The position numbers and the translations under genes were made by a program. 47,766 nucleotides of DNA from Bacteroidota bacterium (GTDB lineage Bacteria; Bacteroidota; Bacteroidia; Chitinophagales; UBA10324): the NCBI GenBank assembly GCA_014190575.1, contig BJGQ01000023.1, positions 1-47,766 of the forward strand. Reading direction: 5' to 3'. Positions 35,201-40,042 of this stretch are shown piece by piece. The notes under the pieces were generated by a model. It saw nothing but the letters and a program-made list of their open reading frames with translations. It was not told where the DNA came from and did no database searches. Numbering within the stretch: position 1 is the first letter of the stretch; each line of letters starts with the position of its first letter.

Positions 35201-36254
35201 AAATACAAGTTCATCTTGTTCTAACTCTTGTTGCAATGGTTCAGCTTCAGTTTCAGCTACAGGCGGAAATGCTCCTTACATTTATCATTGGTCAACAGGC
35301 GCTACTTGCACTGCAATTTATGGTTTGTGTACAGGAACATACTGTGTAACTGTTACTGATAATGTTGGTTGCACCGGTTCTTCTTGTGTAACTATCAGTT
35401 GCCCTCCTCCTCCTGGATGTGATGGTTTCAGAACACAAACTCAAGGTGGATACGGAAATGGTGGTGCACCTGGTGTTTACATGGCTGCTCATTTTGCCTC
35501 AGCTTTTCCAAATGGTTTAACAGTTGGTGGAACAAGTTGTACCGGAAGTCATTGGTTAAAATTGACTACTGCTCAAGCTGTAACTGATTTCTTGCCTTCA
35601 GGTAGCACACCTACAAAACTTCTTCAAAACTGGACTAATCCTGGTTCTGCTTTGAATAATGTTTTTGCTGGTCAGGTTGTTACTGCAGCGCTTAGTCTTG
35701 GTTTCGATAATACTGATCCAAATTTCAGTTCAAACTCAATTCATCTGAAAGATTTGTATTTCAATACAGGAACATTTGCAGGATGGACAGTTCAGCAAGT
35801 ATTTAATGAGGCTAATAAGAAACTAAGCGGTTGCTATAGCAGCTATTCTTATACTCAATTGAATAATGCAATGGATATGTTTAATCAAAACTACGATGAT
35901 GGAACTGTTGACTTAGGTCATTTACAATGTACAAATCCAGCAGCTAAACAAGAAGATGATGGAATGAATTCATTGCATGTTTCTACTAATGTTGATTTGA
36001 ATTTGAGTGTTTATCCTAACCCTTTCAGCAATGTTACTTCAATTAATTTTGTTTCGTCAGAAGATTTGACTGGTACAGTTGAAGTGTTCAATGTGACCGG
36101 TGTTAAGATAGCAGAGCTTTACAAAGGCGAAATAAAAGCAGGACTTAACTACAGCTTTAATTTTAATGCTGAGAATTTAGCTGCCGGAATGTATTTGTGT
36201 CGTCTCTCAACTAACAATGGAACAGCAGTTCAGAACATTGTGAAGATTCAATAA
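26268..36254 (+). CDS. Giant cysteine-rich SprB-repeat adhesin with T9SS type A sorting domain
   Basis: The 3,328-residue product is a secreted surface protein. A signal peptide covers about residues 1-28. Three SprB-type modules follow (about 64-286), then twelve modules of a second type (287-1106; about 68-69 residues each; core SxLWSTGASTQCITVT and TYSVTVTNANGCTSSCSKT), seven SprB-type (1107-1631), six second-type (1632-2041), and thirteen SprB-type modules (2042-3049). SprB-type modules read CNG-x-CNG ... GGTAPYSYxWSNG ... LCAGxYCVTVTDAxGC. A non-repeat domain (about 3050-3222) and a type A T9SS sorting domain (3245-3328, beginning LSVYPNPFSN, ending NIVKIQ) close the protein. Representative modules carry six or more cysteines, and Lys/Arg are scarce. 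SprB in Flavobacterium is a gliding adhesin; here adhesion or surface-fibre function is inferred. The reading frame is intact. Confidence 0.93.
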   Translation: MKIRCTSLLVLLMTVYCSIFTVNTSVAFSKEELNSVFASLVTKTSESVKITTPKFYEMGTAPISISSVALPPTCFGGSNGSINITVSGGNSPYSYLWSTGASTEDINSLTAGSYTVTVHDVTGQVATSTISVASAVQIVGFINCGQVCFGNCNGIADLTLLSGTAPFTYHWNTGATTQDITGLCVGIYSVTVTDALGCTKLLSQQVNAYGAMTLSTTKVDLVCNGVCNGSIDLTVTGGTAPFSYNWSNGATTQDLTGICAGGYSVTVTDFNGCTKATSNTITQPQPFTCSISGGNNFCQGQSSQMCVTSASSYSWSNGASTQCITVTAGGTYSVTVTNANGCTSSCSKTVEAYALPTCNITGNNFCVGQSSQLCAGAGMASYSWSTGASTQCITVTTGGTYSVTVTNANGCTSSCSKTVEAYALPTCNITGNNFCVGQSSQLCAGAGMASYSWSTGASTQCITVTTGGTYSVTVTNANGCTSSCSKTVEAYALPTCNITGSNFCIGQSSQLCSATASSYLWSTGASTQCITVTSGGTYSVTVTNANGCTSSCSKTVEAYSLPTCNITGSNFCIGQSSQLCSATASSYLWSTGATSQCITVTTGGTYSVTVTNANGCTSSCSKTVEAYALPTCNITGSNFCVGSSSQLCAATATSYSWNTGASTQCITVTTGGTYSVTVTNANGCTSSCSKTVVAYELPACSISGSNFCQGQSSQLCAATSSSYLWSTGATSQCITVTSGGTYSVTVTNANGCTSSCSKTVESYALPTCNITGSNFCIGQSSQLCAGAGMASYSWSTGASTQCITVTVGGTYSVTVTNANGCTSSCSKTVEAYALPTCNITGSNFCIGQSSQLCSATASSYLWSTGASTQCITVTSGGTYSVTVTNANGCTSSCSKTVEAYALPTCNITGENFCYGGSSQLCSATASSYLWSTGASTQCITVTSGGTYSVTVTNANGCTSTCSKQITQYQLPSCSISGNNFCTGSSSQLCVTSVFASYTWSTGASTQCITVTTGGTYSVTVTNANGCTSSCSKTVEAYALPTCNITGGNFCVGQSSQLCAATASSYLWSTGATTQCITVTTGGTYSVTVTNANGCTSSCSKTVIAYANPVAVITGVNVSCYGACNGSASVSVPGTNGNYSYSWSTGASTNSINGLCPNTYCVTVTDGNGCTDIKCVTITQPAHLQCYINCSQLLCYGDQNGIADLSVVGGTAPFVYHWNTGATTQDLSGLAAGIYCATVTDANGCTTFCCQNVTQPTQLVANANSTNISCNGYCNGTANASAVGGTLPYSYLWSNGNTNSSITGLCPDTYCVTVTDAHGCKDIKCVTVTQPPVLAALTSSTNVTCYHACNGTASVTNVSGGTSPYSYTWYNGSTGTSVNGLCNGQYCVTVYDAHQCSIIKCVTITQPDSLYVTFTKGNVQCNGGHDGYINITVVGGTAPFSFVWSNGATTEDISNLSSGGYCVTVTDAHNCVYSRCFSIGQPPALSIPSIKHNVNCFGGNDGSVDITVTGGTPAYSYHWSNGATTQDISNLIAGNYCVTVTDSHGCTAKKCFVIYQPPALSVNYTKTNLTCYNVCTGSINLTVTGGTAPYTYHWANGATTSNLSSLCAGQYCVTVYDAHQCSKVKCITLTQPNPLTCSVNGNNFCQGSSSQLCASAGMASYSWNTGATTQCITVTTGGTYSVTVTNANGCTSVCEKTITAYPLPQCGITGNNFCQGQSSQLCSATASSYSWSTGATTQCITVTSGGTYSVTVTNANGCTSSCSKTVEAYSLPTCNISGENFCYGGSTQLCSATASSYLWSTGATTQCITITTGGTYSVTVTNANGCTSSCDKTITQYQLPACNITGENFCYGGSSQLCAGTASSYLWSTGATTQCITVTTGGTYSVTVTNANGCTTSCDKTITQYQLPSCSITGANFCTGSSSQLCVSTASFYSWSTGASTQCITVTSGGTYSVTVTNENGCTSSCSKTVEAYQLPYCNITGNNFCIGSSTQLCSATASSYLWSTGASTQCITVTSGGTYSVTVTNANGCTSSCSKVVTAYPLPVATATRTNVTCYGACNGTASVSVSGGSGSFNYLWSTGATTTTINGLCPDTYCVTVTDVNGCTDVKCVTITQPLLLQCYINCSQLLCNGDQNGIADLSVVGGTAPFTYSWNNGATTQDLSGLGAGLYCATVTDANGCTSFCCQVVTQPTPLTAEISGSNLSCYSVCNGTASITAAGGTAPYSYSWSNGGTDANIIDLCAGTYCVTVYDAHQCSIVKCVTLTEPEQLICIFECSSHASCYGECNGIGEVLIFGGTAPYSYSWSTGETTETISGLCAGFYCVTITDANGCTCEACMLFEQPDPIVISISSQNSYCVGTCSGTATATVTGGTGPFTYIWSNGATDLSISNLCAGTYCVTVYDWGISPEHDPNVLYCMATECVTIGSSDPLLFTTSVQQPTCNGYCNGSLDLGVSGGTMPYNYNWDNGATTEDLSGLCAGTYCVTVTDAHNCTKAICIEVGQPTVITADAGSTNVTCNGYCNGTATISNVSGGTSPYTYNWYDGSSATSVSGLCPGQYCVTVYDAHQCSLVKCVTITEPATLTAEISGSNLSCYSVCNGTASITAAGGTAPYSYSWSNGGTDANIIDLCAGTYCVTVYDAHQCSIVKCVTLTEPEQLICIFECSSHASCYGECNGIGEVLIFGGTAPYSYSWSTGETTETISGLCAGFYCVTITDANGCTCEACMLFEQPEPIEITFNSTNPTCNGVCNGSATASVTGGVGPFTYLWSNGSTDLTINNLCAGTFCFTVTDWGISPEHDPSVLFCSATNCVTITAPEAMQASIIGVDATVCQGITCDGSANLTVTGGTLPYTYAWSNGATTEDLSAICSGSYSVIVTDANGCTQNANTTITCTPPPPPCNMTLSRVATNNVCFGNCVGTINLTVSNATAPYNFAWSNGASIEDLSSLCAGTYSVIVTDFYGCTNTTSATITQNSQIIVTATNTSSSCSNSCCNGSASVSATGGNAPYIYHWSTGATCTAIYGLCTGTYCVTVTDNVGCTGSSCVTISCPPPPGCDGFRTQTQGGYGNGGAPGVYMAAHFASAFPNGLTVGGTSCTGSHWLKLTTAQAVTDFLPSGSTPTKLLQNWTNPGSALNNVFAGQVVTAALSLGFDNTDPNFSSNSIHLKDLYFNTGTFAGWTVQQVFNEANKKLSGCYSSYSYTQLNNAMDMFNQNYDDGTVDLGHLQCTNPAAKQEDDGMNSLHVSTNVDLNLSVYPNPFSNVTSINFVSSEDLTGTVEVFNVTGVKIAELYKGEIKAGLNYSFNFNAENLAAGMYLCRLSTNNGTAVQNIVKIQ
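26457..27125 (+). repeat. SprB-type repeat block 1 (3 modules)
   Basis: Three modules of about 75 codons with the pattern (C)-x-G-x-CNG-x-(I/A)-x-L ... GGTAPF-x-Y-x-W-(S/N)-x-GA-(T/S)-T-(Q/E)-D ... Y-(S/T)-VTVTD. The first module lacks most cysteines that later ones have. Confidence 0.8.
27126..29585 (+). repeat. Cysteine-rich second-type repeat array 1 (12 modules)
   Basis: Twelve tandem modules of about 201-207 bp (67-69 codons). Each reads LPTCNITG-x-NFC-x-G-x-SSQLC ... S-x-(S/L)-WSTGA-(S/T)-(T/S)-QCITVT ... NGCTSSCSKTVEAY, giving six cysteines at fixed places. A 207-bp unit is repeated without a mismatch across 27255-27748 (about 2.4 copies). Confidence 0.92.
29586..31160 (+). repeat. 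SprB-type repeat block 2 (7 modules)
   Basis: Seven modules averaging 75 codons, each ending in (T/Y)QP. They carry the SprB-like GGTAPF-x-Y core and YCVTV-(T/Y)-DA-H. They are more diverged from each other at DNA level than the second-type array. Confidence 0.85.
31161..32390 (+). repeat. Cysteine-rich second-type repeat array 2 (6 modules)
   Basis: Six tandem modules averaging 205 bp with the same six-cysteine pattern as array 1. Module ends alternate between KTVEAY, KTITQY and KVVTAY. DNA copies here are similar but not identical, in contrast to the perfect copies in array 1. Confidence 0.9.
32391..35414 (+). repeat. SprB-type repeat block 3 (13 modules)
   Basis: Thirteen modules averaging about 77 codons. 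Two of them (around 33,300 and 34,460) have an extra loop with the sequence DWGISPEHDP. The block includes a 448-bp near-identical duplication (32842-33289 and 34003-34450). Confidence 0.85.
32842..34450 (+). repeat. 448-bp near-identical duplication inside the adhesin gene
   Basis: 32842-33289 and 34003-34450 match with only about two base differences that I could see (a G/A near 33208/34369 and a T/A in the next ACAAT-ACAG context). The offset is 1,161 bp, exactly 387 codons, so the frame is kept. Each copy spans two SprB-type modules; the third modules that follow are related but diverged. Confidence 0.88.
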
Positions 36255-36281
36255 CCATTTATTTCAAACCAAAACTAAAAG

Positions 36282-36315
36282 AGTCCCGACAAATTTTGTC
36301 GGGACTTTTTTTTTA
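36282..36315 (+). terminator. Strong intrinsic terminator after the giant adhesin gene
   Basis: AGTCCCGACAAA and TTTGTCGGGACT (36282-36306) form a perfect 12-bp stem with almost no loop as written, in practice AGTCCCGACA with a 4-5 nt loop. Nine T residues follow the GGGAC. It lies 27 bp after the stop and could also stop the convergent minus-strand transcript. Confidence 0.9.
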
Positions 36316-36355
36316 TTTCAATTCAGTAATAAATTGTTTACTGATTACAGAGTAG

Positions 36356-37924
36356 TTATTGCAACACAATTTTTCTCGTATAAATCTTTCCATTGATAAA
36401 GAGTTCAACAAAATAAAATCCGGCAGCAGGTTTTTGACAGACATTAATTTTATAGTTGTAGAAATTACTGTTTGGGAAAATATTGGAGGTAAAATAATTT
36501 TTTCCGGCGGCATCAATTAATCTGATGATAATTTCCGAATCTTTTGCACCTGTAATATTCAAATTCAAATTATCAATTGTAGTTGGATTCGGAATAATTG
36601 TAAAATTGAAATTGGTGAGTAGATAGTTTACCTGATCAATCTGAGAATATTTATATGAACCATCAAAATCAGTTTGCTTTAATCGATAATAAGAAACTCC
36701 TAATAACGGATGTTCATCAACTGTGCTGTAATTTAATTCATTTGTACTGTTGCCGGCTGCCTTTGCTTTCATCAATTCTGTAAAATGAATTCCATCATAA
36801 GAGCGTTCAATTGTAAAGTAATCACTATTGTGTTCTGATGCTGTCGTCCATGTTAAGTCAACCACATTATTATTTAATTCAGCATTGAACGAAAGCAATT
36901 CAAGTGGCAATGAAAAACCGCTTGTCGGAAAACTAATTCCATAATCTGAAGACAATGAAAGTGCTGAACGAACAGCTGTTACTGTTCCACCCGAAACAGA
37001 TTGTGTGCTGTTATCATGTATTCCTACTGATTGCCAGTCCAACAAAGAATTAATTCGTGATAACACTCCATAGCTTGCTGCTGCTGCTCCACCATTTGTT
37101 TGACCGCGTTCGTTTAAAGTAATTGTAAAATTGCCTGAAGTGATTGATGAATTTGGTGTTAAAGTCCAGTATCCATAATCAAGCATATCAGTTATAATGG
37201 TTCCGTTAATATTTAACCCTGCAGGCAGTGCTGTTGGATTTGGAATTGCATGTGTAAATAATCCGAGCACATTTGTAAATCCGGTTGTTGAGGCCAGATT
37301 CACATTGGCAAGTTCATAATATGCAGATGTGCCTAATGGATAATAGTACGAACCTGTTCCAATCACATTTCTTCTTAGATACCCAATTATGTAACTGTTT
37401 TCAGAATACGGGTTAATTGCACTCACATTATCGTTGGTTACATAAACTTCATTGGAAGAAGTAGTAATGTTTCCTAAAGTAAGATTCAAAGTGCCGGCAA
37501 CAGTAATGGTTTGTGATAAAGTGAATCCAGAACCATTGTTAAATGTTGCATCAAAAAAAGGAGTGTTGCTTGACCCGCTTAAATTCTGAACAGCACTTCC
37601 CCAAAATGTAACTTTGCCTGCCTCACTTAAAAATGTTCCGTTGTTGGTCCAGTTCCCTTTTATGTACATCAAGCCTTCATCCGTCGTGTTGCCAGTACCG
37701 CTATTTGTAAATGACCCTTCATCAGAAAAAATTTCTCCTGAAGAAACATATAATGTTCCAGTATTGGTTGCATCATCAACTTGTGCTTTTACAAAAGCAA
37801 CATTTAATAATTCAAATACTATCATCAAAATAATATAGATGAAGAGAAGTGCTATGTTTTGTTTTTGAAAAACCCCATAGTCTTTTTTTATTTTTTGCGA
37901 ATTCATTTTCCAGTCTTTTATCAT
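36356..37924 (-). CDS. T9SS type A sorting-domain surface protein
   Basis: The 522-residue protein has a signal peptide of about 48 residues with a long basic start (or 42 if ATG 37906 is used), ending near FVKAQ. The N-terminal half is rich in Gly, Ser, Asn and Thr with beta-helix-like strands (GNWTNNGTFLSEAGKVTFWGS). A fibronectin-like region follows, with LPLELLSFNAELNNNVVDLTWTTASEHNSDYFTIERS, a segment common before T9SS tails in Bacteroidota. The sorting domain starts FTIIPNPTTIDNLNLNITG and ends GKIYTRKIVLQ. Function is unknown beyond surface export. It is 46 bp downstream of the YadA-like gene on the same strand, so the two probably form an operon. Confidence 0.85.
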   Translation of the reverse strand: MIKDWKMNSQKIKKDYGVFQKQNIALLFIYIILMIVFELLNVAFVKAQVDDATNTGTLYVSSGEIFSDEGSFTNSGTGNTTDEGLMYIKGNWTNNGTFLSEAGKVTFWGSAVQNLSGSSNTPFFDATFNNGSGFTLSQTITVAGTLNLTLGNITTSSNEVYVTNDNVSAINPYSENSYIIGYLRRNVIGTGSYYYPLGTSAYYELANVNLASTTGFTNVLGLFTHAIPNPTALPAGLNINGTIITDMLDYGYWTLTPNSSITSGNFTITLNERGQTNGGAAAASYGVLSRINSLLDWQSVGIHDNSTQSVSGGTVTAVRSALSLSSDYGISFPTSGFSLPLELLSFNAELNNNVVDLTWTTASEHNSDYFTIERSYDGIHFTELMKAKAAGNSTNELNYSTVDEHPLLGVSYYRLKQTDFDGSYKYSQIDQVNYLLTNFNFTIIPNPTTIDNLNLNITGAKDSEIIIRLIDAAGKNYFTSNIFPNSNFYNYKINVCQKPAAGFYFVELFINGKIYTRKIVLQ

Positions 37925-37970
37925 GTTAATGAATGTTAACTGCGTGAAAAAAATTAATCCATTTAGAGTT

Positions 37971-39722
37971 TTAATTGGTTACAGCTTTTATTACCACAAA
38001 TCTTATAACTATCGCTTCTGATAATGAACCGCCAGTATTATTTCTGACAGTTATTTTGAATGAACCTACTGCCATTGTATTTGCTGTTATAGTATATGCA
38101 CCAACAGTTCCGCCAGAATCATGTTGTGTACATACAACATCATTGGCTGCAACACTGCTATTGGTAACTGTAAACGAAACTACAGTTGCCGCTGCTAATG
38201 CAGCACCCTGCATGGTAATTGTTCCACAGTTTTTATTGAGCGTAACACCTGTTGATTTAGTTGTAAGCTGAGTAACAGTTCCTCCTGCTCCTGTTGCATA
38301 TCCGATTCCTGATGTTGGTGAAGTGCATGTTATTCCTCCAACAACTTGAAATGTTGTTCCCGGAGAAGTGGTTCCAATGCCTACACTTCCGCTACCTAAA
38401 ATTGTCATTTGAGTTGCAGGCGCATTATCTGTAGTACCCGATGAACCTGCATTTGAAACTTTAAAATAAATATTTGATGAACCGGTTCCGGTTGAAGTTC
38501 CAGATGATAAATTTAAATCACCACCATTTAAATTGGTGCCACCACTATATGCCCCTCCTGATTGCATTGTTAAACTGAAACCTGCCGTTCCGGAATTGGT
38601 ATTTCGTTCCATCCACACTGTGCGTGCAGCTGTTCCATCAAAACTAAAAGAATTAGTAGGTGAAGAAACACCAATACCAACCTTCACTAAATTTCCTCCT
38701 GAACCACCAAGTACTAAACAATTGCTTGAACTTACAATTGCACTATATCCAATAGCTGTTGCATTTGTTAGTGCTGCAGAACCTGCATCCGCATTGCTTC
38801 CAATAAAAGTGTTATTGCTTCCTGTTGTATTTGTTGTGCCGGCTGTATAACCAATTCCGGTGTTGTAACTTCCGGTTGTAACCCCACTTAATGAATTGTA
38901 TCCTTCAGAAACATTTCTTCCACCAGTCGTGCACAATCTTAACCCATTTACACCAACTGCTGAATTATAAACGCCCGTTGAATTATAATACAAAGCGTTT
39001 TGGCCAAAAGCAGAATTTCCATTGCCAGTTGTATTGGTGTATAAAGCGTTTGATCCGGCGGCAGTATTTTGACCACCGGTGGTTGATGTATAAAGTGCAT
39101 TCATTCCAAACGCTGAGTTATCAAAACCTGTGGTGTTTGCTTTTAAACTTGCATAGCCAAGCGCTGAATTATTAAATCCGGTAGAATTATTTTGCAAAGC
39201 ATTCCAACCAACAGAACTATTACTTGTGCCTGATGTATTGGTGTATCCGGCATTGTATCCGATAAATGTGCTTCCATTATATGTGTTACTGTTTCCTGAC
39301 ATGTAACCAAGAGTAGTATTGCCTTCTGTTGAATTCCCGATTCTTCCGGCTGCCTGGTTGTTTACTTTAAAATTAAATGCAACATCATCTGTTGTTCCCA
39401 AAAAATTTGTTCCATCTGTTGTGCCAGTGTTTCCCAAAATTGACCAACCGTTTGAGTCGAACTTCAACCACTGTGTTCCATCATAATACCAAAAGCCAGA
39501 AGAACCATCAGTTTGATAAACAAGTAATCCGGTAGCAGGACTTGCAATCGCATTTTTTTGTGCAGCAGTCATTCTAGGTGTAAGCATTCCTTTTGAAGTG
39601 GAACTTAAATCAAGAATGGAAGATGCATTGGGTGTAGTAGTTCCTACGCCAACCTGAGCCTTTGATATGTTGTTGAAGGCGATGATAAAAAACAAAGCAA
39701 AGTATGTAAAGATTCTTTTCAT
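37971..39722 (-). CDS. Secreted protein with YadA-head-like repeats and phage-like C-terminal domain
   Basis: The 583-residue protein has a signal peptide (about 1-22, ending KAQ) and the Bacteroidota N-terminal motif VGVGTTTPNASSILDLSSTSKGMLTPRMT. Residues about 140-325 contain 15-16 residue repeats such as NSAFGMNALYTSTTGGQNT, the left-handed beta-roll style of trimeric autotransporter heads. Residues about 474-583 form a separate domain (GYATGAGGTVTQLTTKST ... GSLSEAIVIRFVVIKAVTN) that I recall from phage and prophage structural proteins. There is no type A sorting tail, no S74 chaperone domain and no YadA membrane barrel, so its anchoring is unknown. It probably forms a trimeric fibre, by inference from the repeats. 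Confidence 0.8.
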   Translation of the reverse strand: MKRIFTYFALFFIIAFNNISKAQVGVGTTTPNASSILDLSSTSKGMLTPRMTAAQKNAIASPATGLLVYQTDGSSGFWYYDGTQWLKFDSNGWSILGNTGTTDGTNFLGTTDDVAFNFKVNNQAAGRIGNSTEGNTTLGYMSGNSNTYNGSTFIGYNAGYTNTSGTSNSSVGWNALQNNSTGFNNSALGYASLKANTTGFDNSAFGMNALYTSTTGGQNTAAGSNALYTNTTGNGNSAFGQNALYYNSTGVYNSAVGVNGLRLCTTGGRNVSEGYNSLSGVTTGSYNTGIGYTAGTTNTTGSNNTFIGSNADAGSAALTNATAIGYSAIVSSSNCLVLGGSGGNLVKVGIGVSSPTNSFSFDGTAARTVWMERNTNSGTAGFSLTMQSGGAYSGGTNLNGGDLNLSSGTSTGTGSSNIYFKVSNAGSSGTTDNAPATQMTILGSGSVGIGTTSPGTTFQVVGGITCTSPTSGIGYATGAGGTVTQLTTKSTGVTLNKNCGTITMQGAALAAATVVSFTVTNSSVAANDVVCTQHDSGGTVGAYTITANTMAVGSFKITVRNNTGGSLSEAIVIRFVVIKAVTN

Positions 39723-40042
39723 AGTCGCTGTTTTTGATGAATAATATCTTACTGAATCTTACAGATTTTGTTGCGAAAAATTGAAAATATATTTTTACTA
39801 AATTACCGTTCAATATATATTAATGCCTGTTCAACACATAAATATTCCTGTTCAGTAACATTCTTGAATTTGACTCGTAACGAGTTTCAATCAATCAAAA
39901 AAATGATGAAAAAGAAAAAGCAAACAAATAAAATTAAACTGGTTTATCAGGTACAAGGTACTTAGCAAACCCCGTTTTACAACTGCACGAAAGCAAGTTT
40001 ACGACCCGAGTTTTTTTTTAATTCACAATAAAACCTTCACTC
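39723..40042. other. 320-bp divergent intergenic region
   Basis: No gene of reasonable size is supported. The stretch separates the divergent YadA-like gene (minus) and the Ig/HYR protein gene (plus), so it should hold both promoters, but no perfect TAnnTTTG box was found. A lysine-rich 20-codon reading frame at 39903-39965 has no support. Confidence 0.6.

Noticed and set aside
26268-36254. Possibility that the repeats are a CRISPR-like or non-coding array
   Set aside because: The repeats are in one open frame with a signal peptide, module-wide amino acid conservation and a sorting tail; they are coding.
39903-39965. A 20-codon lysine-rich reading frame in the divergent intergenic region
   Set aside because: It has no recognisable promoter, leader or homologue pattern; A-rich DNA readily produces such frames.
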